DNA from: Bradyrhizobium sp. SK17
GTDB lineage: Bacteria > Pseudomonadota > Alphaproteobacteria > Rhizobiales > Xanthobacteraceae
Assembly (NCBI RefSeq): GCF_002831585.1
Contig: NZ_CP025113.1
Coordinates: forward strand, 2,356,001 to 2,420,000
DNA: 64,000 bases
Direction: 5' to 3'
In this document: piece after piece, positions 28,427 through 36,529 of the stretch
Layout of the letters: every line of letters starts with the position of its first letter
Numbering within the stretch: the stretch's first letter is position 1
Notes under the pieces: generated by a model
Database searches by the model: none
Told to the model about the DNA's origin: nothing
The model's input: the letters and a program-made list of their open reading frames with translations, nothing else
Program-made: the position numbers and the translations under genes

Positions 28427-28487
28427 GAACAACGTCGAACGATACCGGCACGCAGAATTTCCCATCCGACACATGGAGAGGGGTGCC

Positions 28488-29666
28488 ATGCGGGCGAGTG
28501 CAGTTCGTTTTTTTGTCATTGGAATACTGTCATTTGCGAGCGCTCCATCGTTCGGGCAAGCAGTCGACCCGAACATTCAGGTTCGCATCGAAACGGCACT
28601 GCCTCAACCCGAGATTAAGCCTCATCTGCCTGAGACCGAACGGATCACGGTCCAGCGGACGAAGACTTTCACGACCACGATCGAGCGTCCATACACGTGC
28701 GCTGAGATCCGTAGTCCATCGCCGGAACTCAGGGCCAAATTAGCGCCTGAGAAGCAGGCGATGTTGGTGGATAGCAAGGTATCGTGCAAGGAGCTGCAGA
28801 CGTTCGTCGGACTCAAGAAGGAAAAGGTCGTACGCCACAAGGTTGTAAGCCAGACAATTGAGAAGCCGAAGCCGCGCCAAACGAGCGTTTCATTCGCGTT
28901 CCAAACTCAACCGGGGTTCGACACGAATGCGCTGAAGGCGAACCCTGGGAAAAGCGATGGAGTGTTGAATACGTCGGCTGGCGTGACTGCGATTATCCCG
29001 GTCGCTGCGTTGGACTCGGTCATTCTAACCTCGCAGGTATTGGATCAGCGCTATGCCACGCTGGTGTCCAAGGATTCTGAGGTATTTGCCAACTCCGCGA
29101 CTTACTCGCATGTTTTGAACGCGGTGAGGGGATCAGACAAGGTCGTTTCGAGTGGCACGACCGTAAGCGATCTTCTGAACCTCGGGATCTCCTCCAGCAC
29201 TGTTTTTGGATCCGGATTCCATCCGTACCAGATCGAGTTGGCTACGGCCTCGGCGGCCCTAGGCAGGACGAACGTCGATGTCGGGGGCGGAGCGATCTGT
29301 GGAGCGCCGGATAAGGAGGTGTTCTGCGCTGCGCAGGGCGTCGCCGGCGAGCTCGATTTCACCACGTCGGATGTGGCGAGCCAACGCAACGTTGCATTGA
29401 AGGCCCAGACCAACGTTACCTGGCAGACTTCGGTCCAGGGGTTATCCGTCACGGCATCGGGTTATATTCAGGGCAAATACTTCACTGAGGTACTCGGCGG
29501 AAGACAGGATCTCATACTGCAGGCGAGCGCTCGGGCTGACTGGATTGATGGCCCATTCACTTTGAGCTTCCTTGTCCAGGCTCTTCAGTCATTTTCTACG
29601 CTTCGGACCGCGCAGTATAACAGTTTGGCCTTCTATCCGGTGGCGAAAATCCAATACTCGTTCTAA
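28488..29666 (+). CDS. Outer-membrane beta-barrel-like protein of unknown family
   Basis: 392 residues. The start at 28488 follows a GGAGAGGGG Shine-Dalgarno and gives a signal peptide (RFFVIGILSFASAPSFGQA). A Pro-rich segment (VDPNIQVRIETALPQPEI) and a region with two cysteines (TCAEI, SCKEL) come next. From about residue 140 there is an alternating-strand region ending in an aromatic terminal residue (VAKIQYSF), typical of outer-membrane barrels. GGGAICGAPDKEVFCAA may form a disulfide loop. No named family recognised. It could be a porin-like or autotransporter-like element; it is followed by the S1/P1 nuclease gene on the same strand. Confidence 0.55.
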   Translation: MRASAVRFFVIGILSFASAPSFGQAVDPNIQVRIETALPQPEIKPHLPETERITVQRTKTFTTTIERPYTCAEIRSPSPELRAKLAPEKQAMLVDSKVSCKELQTFVGLKKEKVVRHKVVSQTIEKPKPRQTSVSFAFQTQPGFDTNALKANPGKSDGVLNTSAGVTAIIPVAALDSVILTSQVLDQRYATLVSKDSEVFANSATYSHVLNAVRGSDKVVSSGTTVSDLLNLGISSSTVFGSGFHPYQIELATASAALGRTNVDVGGGAICGAPDKEVFCAAQGVAGELDFTTSDVASQRNVALKAQTNVTWQTSVQGLSVTASGYIQGKYFTEVLGGRQDLILQASARADWIDGPFTLSFLVQALQSFSTLRTAQYNSLAFYPVAKIQYSF

Positions 29667-29735
29667 CCCTGCAGAAGCCCCCAGCGGGGCTGGCATCTTT
29701 CGGGAACGGTGCAAAGGCATATTGAGGCGTGGAAC

Positions 29736-30754
29736 ATGTCGAAGTTCGCTCGGGTGGTTGTGACTGCAGTCTTGTTCGCATTTGTGCCGCCTGCCTTTGC
29801 ATGGGGTCCAGACGGACACAGAGTCGTCGGCTCTGTTGCCGACCAATTGCTCACGGACAACGCCAAGCAGCAGATAGCGGCGATTGTGGGAGTCGATCTT
29901 AGGACCGCTGGTCCTTGGCTCGACTGTGTCAAGAGTGTCCAACGTCAAGCGGATGGCTCTTTGGCGTATGTCGTAAACCCGGCCTTCGAGCCACCGTGTA
30001 CTCCATTTGCCAACGATCATGCCGCGATGATCGATTACGTGGCACGCAACTGGATAGACTGCGTATATCCAGAAGGCGTGGTCGATGAGACGAAGAATAG
30101 AGGATGCCATCAGACGTACCACTTCGACGATGTGGCAATTCAGCGGGATCGTTTCGACAGGAACTATGCCGGCACGAACGACCATGATCTCGTAGCTGCG
30201 ACTAACGCGGCGATGGCGGTTCTCCTCGGTCGGCCAGCGCCGCCACCCTTCTCGATCAAAGACAAGAAGGAGGCGCTGTTCATGCTGGCTCATCTTGTGG
30301 GCGATATGACGCAGCCGTTGCATGTCGGCGCGCTCTATCTCGACGAGAAGGGGCCTTGGCGGATCCAGATGTAAGCCACACCATCGATCCATCGACCGAG
30401 ACTGCTGGGGCCAACCTCATCTTCGACGGGACGACGGCATTCCACTCGGAGTGGGACGGTATCCCGAAGGATCTGGGTGACACAGCGCCGCCAGAACTGG
30501 TCGCAACCGCAAAAGCGTTGCCACTGGACCACGGGCGGATGGAAAACTGGGCCGCCACTTGGGCTTCTGATACCATCCTTGTGGCGCAGGAAGCGCTGAT
30601 TGGCACCAGCTACGTCAAGTCGGGCGACGGAAAGTGGTCGGTCTCGTTTACTGATCGCGTTGCCTATGATCGCGCCGCCGACGCGATCAAGCGCAAACAG
30701 CTCGCGAAGGCCGGCGCTCGCCTGGCGGAGATTATGAATACCATTTGGCCGTAG
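29736..30754 (+). pseudogene. S1/P1-type nuclease, exported, interrupted by one frameshift
   Basis: The start at 29736 gives a signal peptide ending PPAFA and a mature N-terminus WGPDGHRVVGSVA. In S1/P1 nucleases the N-terminal Trp and the nearby His bind zinc. Further ligand motifs are visible: NDHAAMIDY, YHFDDVAIQ and HLVGDMTQPLHVG. The frame stops after EKGPWRIQM. One extra G in the run 30350-30353 continues as EKGALADPDVSHT and then GANLIFDGTTAFHSEWD, giving 339 residues, close to family length. It would degrade single-stranded DNA/RNA or 3' nucleotides in the periplasm if functional. Confidence 0.8.
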
Positions 30755-30832
30755 CGGCCTCCATTCCTCATGGACTCGCAATCTCCAGTTGACGTGCTAT
30801 AGCGGAGCTTTGGCTCGTCCACGGCTCTTGCT

Positions 30833-31822
30833 GTGAACTTTCAGAATTTGAGCTTCCGCATGTCCTCTGCAGAATGGGAACAGTACAAAATAACTGACAA
30901 GTACGCTGAACTGACCACGGTGAAGCATATAGTCCATCTTCCGGTCGCGCGCCGGATTATTGAAGACGGAAGGATAAAATCGGGGCTGATCTTCGATAAG
31001 AGCCGTCTCAGAAAATCGCGGATCAGCGTGACCTGGCTTTCAGCCAATGATTGGTCGCTGGGGTCTCTGTACGGCACGGTCGAATTTCAGTTCTCCTGGG
31101 AAAGACTGGTCCAGTACAAGCACATCTATTGGGTGGAGGCGATGCCGAACTACCATCCAGCGGCCTATCGTTTCTTGCTGACCTTAGATGAGATTTCGTC
31201 GCCGTTCGTGACGAAGTACGATCCGGAAAAAGATGACGGACCTCTCAAGAAGGTGGATGGAAAGTGGCGTTGGCATCCGGACTATTGTTCGGAGTTCATG
31301 ATTGCCGAGGACTTTTTCTTGTCGGAGACCGTCGGTATCAATTTTGTGCATCACAATCAAAAGTACTGCCGCACTAAGTCAAAATGTGTCGAACAAGACG
31401 CAAATCCCTCGCCTCAAACAACATCGGGTAAGTTGCTCGCTTACATTCTTTCCTTTGGCGTCCATGATCTCGACAATCATCTCAAGCCGGATGGCGGCGG
31501 ACGGAATGCGATCTTGGATATGGCCAGCGGCTGGCTTTGGATCATCTTGGACCATGTGAAATACTCAGGTCCTCTTAAAGAAGATGCGGAGTGCGATCGA
31601 ATTGTTAGAGGGGCCTTCGCGCTATTCGGCGTCGACAAACTCGATGACGGTAAGGGGCTATTGAGCCTCATCGAAGGCAGCGCGATGGCTCAGGCAGCGC
31701 TTGCCAGGCTGATACGGAATCATTTCAACAATCCGACCTGGGATTTTGACTCGTCCCCATCTGTATTAGCTGAACATGCGGTGGAAGAGACGGCAAAGCT
31801 CCCTCAATCAATTCACCCATAA
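30833..31822 (+). CDS. Unrecognised 329-residue protein, possible ADP-ribosyltransferase-like fold
   Basis: GTG at 30833 or ATG at 30860 (nine residues shorter); neither has a strong Shine-Dalgarno. There is no signal peptide or membrane segment. The N-terminal 150 residues (KHIVHLPVARRIIEDGRIKSGLIFD, WLSANDWSLGSLYGTVEFQFSW, YRFLLTLDEISSP) have the order of a short His-containing strand, a helix, then YG/FxF strands. This recalls ART-type or DarT-like toxins, but no catalytic triad can be assigned by eye. The C-terminal half is helical, with HDLDNHLKPDGGGRNAILDMASGW. No partner antitoxin gene is visible. Treat the function as unknown. Confidence 0.5.
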   Translation: MNFQNLSFRMSSAEWEQYKITDKYAELTTVKHIVHLPVARRIIEDGRIKSGLIFDKSRLRKSRISVTWLSANDWSLGSLYGTVEFQFSWERLVQYKHIYWVEAMPNYHPAAYRFLLTLDEISSPFVTKYDPEKDDGPLKKVDGKWRWHPDYCSEFMIAEDFFLSETVGINFVHHNQKYCRTKSKCVEQDANPSPQTTSGKLLAYILSFGVHDLDNHLKPDGGGRNAILDMASGWLWIILDHVKYSGPLKEDAECDRIVRGAFALFGVDKLDDGKGLLSLIEGSAMAQAALARLIRNHFNNPTWDFDSSPSVLAEHAVEETAKLPQSIHP

Positions 31823-31876
31823 GTTGCTCCAATTCGGAATGCCGCTTTCTCGCCGCATCTCCGCTCAGTGTCATGA

Positions 31877-32232
31877 AGAGTCGCCCGGTTCACGCTGTCA
31901 TCCGCCGGAGCGGTCCACTTCACCGTCGGTTCGGACGACGGGACGACGACGCCTTCGTTTACCTGAACGGCGTCTTGATCGGACAGAATCCCGGCATTCA
32001 CGCGACCACCGACGTCACGTTCACAGGCAACGCCAACGCCGGTGTGAACACGCTGGAAATCTTCTACGCCGATCGTGAACGGACCGGCGCGCAGCTCGAC
32101 GTGAGCGCCGATGTTGCGTTGACGGCGGCCGTTCCCGAGCCCTCGACCTGGGCGATGATGATCCTCGGATTCTTCGGCGTCGGCTCGCTGGCCTATCGCC
32201 GGAGTCGCAAGCGCGAGCGAGTGCTGGCCTAG
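31877..32232 (+). pseudogene. PEP-CTERM sorted exoprotein, 3' remnant
   Basis: The C-terminus is a clear PEP-CTERM sorting signal: VPEPSTWAMMILGFFGVGSLAYRRSRKR (Pro-Glu-Pro, a transmembrane helix, then basic residues). It would be cleaved by an exosortase. Upstream, RFTLSSAGAVHFTVGSDDG in one frame joins DDDAFVYLNGVLIGQNPGIH in the next if one G is added to the GGG at 31940-31942. This gives a PA14/fibro-slime-like carbohydrate-binding strand set. The 5' end (signal peptide) is missing and a stop precedes 31877. Confidence 0.7.
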
Positions 32233-32275
32233 CGCCTACCTTAATTTTCTTCGCCACTTGGGAAAAACAGTTACC

Positions 32276-32300
32276 GCCCGGCAATCTAACGTTGCCGGGC
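32276..32300 (+). terminator. Rho-independent-like hairpin after the PEP-CTERM gene
   Basis: Perfect 9-bp stem GCCCGGCAA / TTGCCGGGC with a 7-base loop, 44 bp after the stop codon, followed by a moderately T-containing tail (GTCTTCGT). Confidence 0.6.
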
Positions 32301-32443
32301 GTCTTCGTACGCCGTCCTGGTTTTTCTCGGTCAAAGCCCGTTGTCGACGTCGGTGGGGCAATTGAACGCGAAATAGGAACATTAAGCCCGACTGACAGTT
32401 TGAAGCGGTGTTCCCGGTGCGGAACCCGGCTTGAGGTGTAACG

Positions 32444-32644
32444 ATGAGTCAAATTCGACGGCGCGTGAAGCAAACAGAGACGCTTCAAACGAGGCTCTTA
32501 GAGCGCGCCAAGAAGCTTCGCCAGCAGGCCGCAGCTCTGCTCCCAAGTGCGGAGAGGGAAGCTCTGCTAAAGCTCGCCCGACAGGCCGAGGCGGGTCCGA
32601 GCATGAGCGAATGGCTTCGGCCTCCCGGCCTTCAATCACCGTAG
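32444..32644 (+). CDS. Small basic conserved hypothetical protein
   Basis: 66 residues, MSQIRRRVKQTETLQTRLLERAKKLRQQAA, predicted helical, ending SEWLRPPGLQSP. Short proteins of this pattern (MSQIRRRVKQTE..., EWL..PGL) are familiar to me as recurrent hypotheticals in Bradyrhizobium genomes. The highly charged helical composition and the lack of export signal suggest a cytoplasmic, possibly nucleic-acid-associated protein. Function unknown. Confidence 0.55.
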   Translation: MSQIRRRVKQTETLQTRLLERAKKLRQQAAALLPSAEREALLKLARQAEAGPSMSEWLRPPGLQSP

Positions 32645-32892
32645 TGGCAACCTAAATGGCTTTCGAGAAAGCGGCCCCAGCGCCCTGGTGCGACTAGCGT
32701 GGCACGATGCCAGGGCTCGATACCCTTAGACGCCGCCGTGCTCTTGTGTTTAACGATTTTGGAGCGTCCTGGTCCGGATTAAGCGAACGGAATCGATGGC
32801 TCGGCATCAATTGTTTCCACATTGAAGCTTCTTATAGATGTGCCAACCTTGAGAGCTAAGCTGTTCGCGGCCGGAGAACATCGGATTAGGGT

Positions 32893-33000
32893 ATGACGGC
32901 ACGAGACGTCTTGGCGGTCTGCTTGCTATCAGGCGGGACGGCGCTGGTCGTATATGCGTGCCAGACTATGCTCTGGCATTTGATCGTGTCTGCTCATTGA
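32893..33000 (+). CDS. Possible 35-residue single-span membrane peptide
   Basis: MTARDVLAVCLLSGGTALVV then YACQTMLWHLIVSAH. One hydrophobic helix with short polar ends, preceded by a weak AGGG. It is too short for composition tests; it is listed because its hydrophobic pattern is coherent. Confidence 0.35.
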   Translation: MTARDVLAVCLLSGGTALVVYACQTMLWHLIVSAH

Positions 33001-33078
33001 GGGTCGACGCCGAGGACCATCTTGGCGAGCCAACGTGCGACGAGTCGGGGTACGGCCCCAGCAAGCGGGCAAAATGAA

Positions 33079-33105
33079 AAGGGGCCGCTCGCGTAAACGG
33101 CCCCC
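33079..33105. terminator. GC-rich hairpin in the gene-poor stretch
   Basis: Inverted repeat AGGGGCCG / CGGCCCCC around a 10-base loop. No T-tract follows; on the minus strand the hairpin is followed by TTTTCATTTTG, which would suit a leftward-reading terminator. Confidence 0.45.
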
Positions 33106-33363
33106 TACCGGAAATTCTCAAAACGGATTGCTATAAAAACTAGCCCCGGCGCAAAAATCGTAGCTCATTTCGCAGCCGCAGCAATTCCGTAAAACCACGT
33201 AGTATTCCCAGTTTGTTCTTCTGGGTGTCCTAATCAGGACAGCACCCAATTTCTTATCCGGCAATCAGCTCGGTAGCGGAACGTCCCCTTTGCAACTAAA
33301 GAGCGGCGCGTGGTGAGCGACAAGCGAAGAGCGGGCAAGCTGCCGGCGAGGACAAATGCCGCG

Positions 33364-33522
33364 TTACACGGAGCGGATCAGGTTGATCAGCATTCCTAAC
33401 GGCGCTCCGACAACTGCGCCAAGCAGCCCGTAGCAGGTCGCCGCGAATAACGCCCAAACTCCCGACTGGAATGCATACCCGTAGGCACTGCCGATCAATG
33501 CAAGCCCGAGGACTGTTACCAT
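33364..33522 (-). CDS. Possible 52-residue membrane protein (remnant)
   Basis: MVTVLGLALIGSAYGYAFQS, then GVWALFAATCYGLLGAVVGAPLGMLINLIRS: two hydrophobic Gly-rich helices. The frame extends upstream without a good start (RRLGAEARNDHTLM), and a zinc-finger-like peptide lies just upstream in another frame. Probably the C-terminal half of a decayed gene. Confidence 0.35.
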   Translation of the reverse strand: MVTVLGLALIGSAYGYAFQSGVWALFAATCYGLLGAVVGAPLGMLINLIRSV

Positions 33523-34064
33523 CAGGGTGTGATCATTCCGAGCTTCCGCTCCGAGCCGCCTCTTTTCTCGAGCGCTGTGCTGGTAGGGCCTGCAAGTTCA
33601 GTAGATCCGCAATGCGGGCAGGTCTTTGCACTGAATGAGATTGGACTTGCGCAGTCGTAACGGGCGGTGAGCTCTGGCATTGGTTTCGGTGGCCGAGGAC
33701 AGGAAATCAGGTTGCGGAGTACGCATCAACGCTTGCCGAGCGTAACGCTGCTATGGGTGAGAGGAAAGAGGAAGATATCCGCCCGCTCTTGCCTGTTGCG
33801 ATTGCCCAGGTCGGCGAGTCCGCGATGGTTCCACGTGCTTCGACAAGCGTCCGAAATTGCCCATGGCGGACAACCTAGGTCCAAAAATTCATTTCCGAGA
33901 TTGGACCCTTAGCGGACCCCAGACTCGCTGCGAGGAAGATCACAGCAGTGGAGTGGGGGCGCGAGCCGTTCTGATGAACGAAGAGAGCGCGTATCTGGTG
34001 CGGTTTCCTGGTGCGGTGGTCGCGCTGCGAGCAACGAGAATTAAGCAAGCTATTGATCACGTTA

Positions 34065-34110
34065 GTGGGCCCGGCAGGACTCGAACCTGCAACCAGACCG
34101 TTATGAGCGG
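34065..34110 (-). tRNA. Orphan 3' half of tRNA-Met(CAU), probable attachment-site scar
   Basis: Minus strand: CCG CTCATAA CGG (anticodon stem-loop, anticodon CAU), then the variable region, a complete T arm (GCAGGTTCGAGTCCTGC) and the 3' acceptor strand GGGCCCAC. The D arm and the paired 5' acceptor/anticodon strand are absent: the sequence upstream of the anticodon arm does not fold. Integrases of islands commonly leave such 3' tRNA copies, starting at the anticodon or T loop, at the distal element end. Confidence 0.75.
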
Positions 34111-34383
34111 TTGGGCTGACGCGACCTGGAAATATCTTGGCGCATCAATCTTACAGGCCGGCCCTTTATGCGCTTAGACCGCTCACGCCCTATTGAACTG
34201 TTGCACCACCTGCGTCGAAGGTTGCCAGAGCTTGATCTGCATGTGGCGTAGCTCGCTGAAATTGCTGCAGCTCAATTCGCCAGTTCTTCAAAGCTGTTGA
34301 AGTGTCTCACTATTGCGTTTTGTATCATCCGATCTGTCTCTAGCGCGCTTTAGCCAAGCGATCACCTTCGTGAAGGAGAGGCA

Positions 34384-34641
34384 ATGACGGATGCTAACCT
34401 GAGGGAGGATGGGCGGAGACCGCCGTTCTCGCCTACAAATGATCGCGACGAAAAAGTGGTCCCGTTTCGCGAGCGACTCAGCTGCACAGTGGACGAAGCT
34501 TGCATTGTAACGGGCTTGGGGCGCACAAAGCTTTACGAGTTAATAGGATCTGGCCAGCTTAAGACGACAACGATTGGACGTCGGCGCCTGGTGATAGTGC
34601 GATCGCTTCTTGAACTTGTGGATACAGCTATCTCAGCGTGA
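34384..34641 (+). CDS. Excisionase-family helix-turn-helix protein
   Basis: 85 residues after a clear GAAGGAG Shine-Dalgarno. LSCTVDEACIVTGLGRTKLYELIGSGQLKTTTIGRRRLVIVRSLLELV is the MerR/excisionase-type winged helix found in small recombination directionality factors (HTH_17-like). It is convergent with and 27 bp from the integrase gene, the usual partner. Probably controls excision of the island or integrase expression. Confidence 0.75.
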   Translation: MTDANLREDGRRPPFSPTNDRDEKVVPFRERLSCTVDEACIVTGLGRTKLYELIGSGQLKTTTIGRRRLVIVRSLLELVDTAISA

Positions 34642-34668
34642 CCAACCTTAATCAGCCCGATGGGCAAC

Positions 34669-36039
34669 TCAGCTCTGCGTGCCTCCCTTGATCGGAATCA
34701 CCTTCTTGGGATCAAGCCAGTGGTCGATCCGATCAGCCCAATGCTGCATCAGCTTTGTGCGCGAGCCGATCAACGCAAGTGGTCCGTGCTTCTTGTAGAG
34801 ACCTTCCACAGTAGAGTTATCCAGATGCGCGAGCTGCAGCTCGACGACATCGCCGTCCCATGCCTTGGCGTCCTTAATCTCTTCGTGGTGAGACAGGGTT
34901 GAGAAAGTGGTCCGGAATCCGTGGGCGCAATGATCAGTCTTGGTGTCAATACCAAGTAGCCGCAAGCGCTTGTTGAGCGTGTTGTTTGAAAGCGGCGTGT
35001 CTCTCGAGCAGGAAAACGCGTATCGGCGATGGCCGGTTAGCTTCTGAACGCTCCGCAGGATTGCGAGTGCCTGCCGTGACAAAGGCACGACGTGGTCCCA
35101 GCCGGTCTTCATCTTGGCGGCGGGAACAATCCAGCGTTCGGCGTCCCAATCGACCTCGCTCCACTCCATTTCATTGACCATGCCGGGGCGGGGAATGGTC
35201 AGTGCATCGAAGCGCAAGGCAAGGCCAACAACGTCACCAAATCTCGCTCTCGTCCACGGTGCACTGATGAGCTTGAAGACGCGCGTTACGTCACGTGGTT
35301 CAGTGACGCCGGGACGCGGCGTTGAAATGTTGGCAATCATCTGCCCATTCAGGTTTCGGAATGGATTGTAGCCGTCGCCTTCGACATCGGCATAGTTGCA
35401 GATTTGCTCACCGATGCTGCGCACGCGATCGCGCGTTTCCAGTTTTCCCTCGGCTTCGTACGAACGCATGAAAGCGAGTACGTCCGGACGCTTGATGTCC
35501 TGCCTGCAAAGCTTGCCGAAGCGATCCTTGACGTAGCCGACACGAAGTTCAAGAACCTCGATGGTCTTGGAGTCACGCACCGCGACGATCCTGCCCCGTT
35601 TGACTTTCTCGATCTTCTTCTTTGCGAGCCATTCATCGGCCCATTGCCCGAAAAGCCGGGCGGCCGCCTGCCTGTGCTTATCGAGCTGCTTCTCCGTGCT
35701 CGGGTCTTTACCTTCCTTGATCTGGTCTTTGGCCTTGTCGCGTTCGCGCCGCGCGTCGGCGAGCGAGAACGTGCCATCCTTGCCGTTGCCGTAAGGGCCG
35801 ATGGAGTAGGTTTTCTGGCGGCCGTGGTAGCGGTAGCTCATCCGCCAGAGTTTGGAAGCGGCGTTGCCGGGCCTGCTCACATCCGGCGTGACGAAGAGAT
35901 AGAGGCCGCCGCCGGTCACGTCGGAAATCTTGGCCGGGCTCCACACACCATCACTGAATTTCGGTCGCGCGGCGCGGCAGTCGATGTCGGTCCTGATTTG
36001 CTTTGGGTTGACGGGCGTGACGTCGTTCTTGCGTGCCAC
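34669..36039 (-). CDS. P4-type tyrosine recombinase / island integrase
   Basis: 456 residues from GTG at 36039 (VARKNDVTPVNPKQIRTD). The frame stays open through the tRNA, but this start is the family-like one. The N-terminal arm-binding domain (DUF4102-like: DVTGGGLYLFVTPDV, WRMSYRYHGRQKTYSIGPYG) precedes a SAM-like core-binding domain and the catalytic domain with Arg near IPRPGMVNEMEWSEVDWD, Lys in AAKMKTGWDHVVPLS, His-x-x-Arg in HGFRTTFSTL, His in LAHLDNSTV and Tyr in EGLYKK. It sits directly beside the 3' end of tRNA-Leu and is transcribed away from it, the typical island arrangement. It probably integrated this island into tRNA-Leu. Confidence 0.93.
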   Translation of the reverse strand: MARKNDVTPVNPKQIRTDIDCRAARPKFSDGVWSPAKISDVTGGGLYLFVTPDVSRPGNAASKLWRMSYRYHGRQKTYSIGPYGNGKDGTFSLADARRERDKAKDQIKEGKDPSTEKQLDKHRQAAARLFGQWADEWLAKKKIEKVKRGRIVAVRDSKTIEVLELRVGYVKDRFGKLCRQDIKRPDVLAFMRSYEAEGKLETRDRVRSIGEQICNYADVEGDGYNPFRNLNGQMIANISTPRPGVTEPRDVTRVFKLISAPWTRARFGDVVGLALRFDALTIPRPGMVNEMEWSEVDWDAERWIVPAAKMKTGWDHVVPLSRQALAILRSVQKLTGHRRYAFSCSRDTPLSNNTLNKRLRLLGIDTKTDHCAHGFRTTFSTLSHHEEIKDAKAWDGDVVELQLAHLDNSTVEGLYKKHGPLALIGSRTKLMQHWADRIDHWLDPKKVIPIKGGTQS

Positions 36040-36249
36040 CTGCTCAATTCCTTCGTTCGGAATAGCGGAATCCACCGTGAACGTCTGTTCTCCCAGTACC
36101 AACAAAAATACCAACAAATCGAGCAGCTGGGATCGGATGAGAACAAACGGTGACGAACATCGATTTATGCAGAAGTGCCTATTTTGCAAGGGTTTGGAGC
36201 GCTGCGCGGACGGCTGCGGACGCTTGCGAACGGGCCCGAACAACCTAGT

Positions 36250-36335
36250 TGGTGCCCCTGGCCGGAATCGAACCAGCACTCCTTGCGGAACTCGATTTTG
36301 AGTCGAGCGCGTCTACCAGTTCCGCCACAGGGGCA
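36250..36335 (-). tRNA. tRNA-Leu(CAA)
   Basis: 86 nt on the minus strand, starting TGCCCCTGTGG and ending CCAGGGGCACCA with CCA encoded. The anticodon loop CTCAAAA gives anticodon CAA. A long variable arm (TTCCGCAAGGAG) is typical of class II tRNA-Leu, and the T arm is CTGGTTCGATTCCGGCCAG. It marks the right border of the island. Confidence 0.97.
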
Positions 36336-36529
36336 TTCGCGATGGACCGGACCGGGAAGGGCCGGGGTCGCGAAGCGCGGCGGACTATAGCGGGCGGCCC
36401 GTCACGGTCAACCCGCGCGGAAGTGATTGTCCCGTGCCTCGACAGCGATATTTTGGCGCGATACGACCCGGATCGAGCATGGAGCAGGGGCCACGGCGCT
36501 CCCGATCGATGCTCCCAGGAGGACTGCCC

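Larger units (their letters stand above)
32645..34064. other. Gene-poor 1.4-kb stretch before the tRNA scar
   Basis: No gene of normal size is supported. It holds two possible small membrane-protein frames (32893-33000 and 33364-33522), a strong GC hairpin (33079-33105) and a smaller hairpin (TGTCCTAATCAGGACA near 33226-33241). Sequence at 33600-33650, minus strand, encodes a CPHCGS-type zinc-finger-like peptide in a frame not continuous with 33364-33522, hinting at a degraded zinc-ribbon membrane protein. Confidence 0.4.

Noticed and set aside
34065..36335. The tRNA-Met fragment as the second attachment site of the tRNA-Leu integrase
   Set aside because: The 3' ends of the two tRNAs are different sequences (GGGCCCAC versus GGGGCACCA with different T arms), so they cannot be the direct repeats of one site-specific integration.
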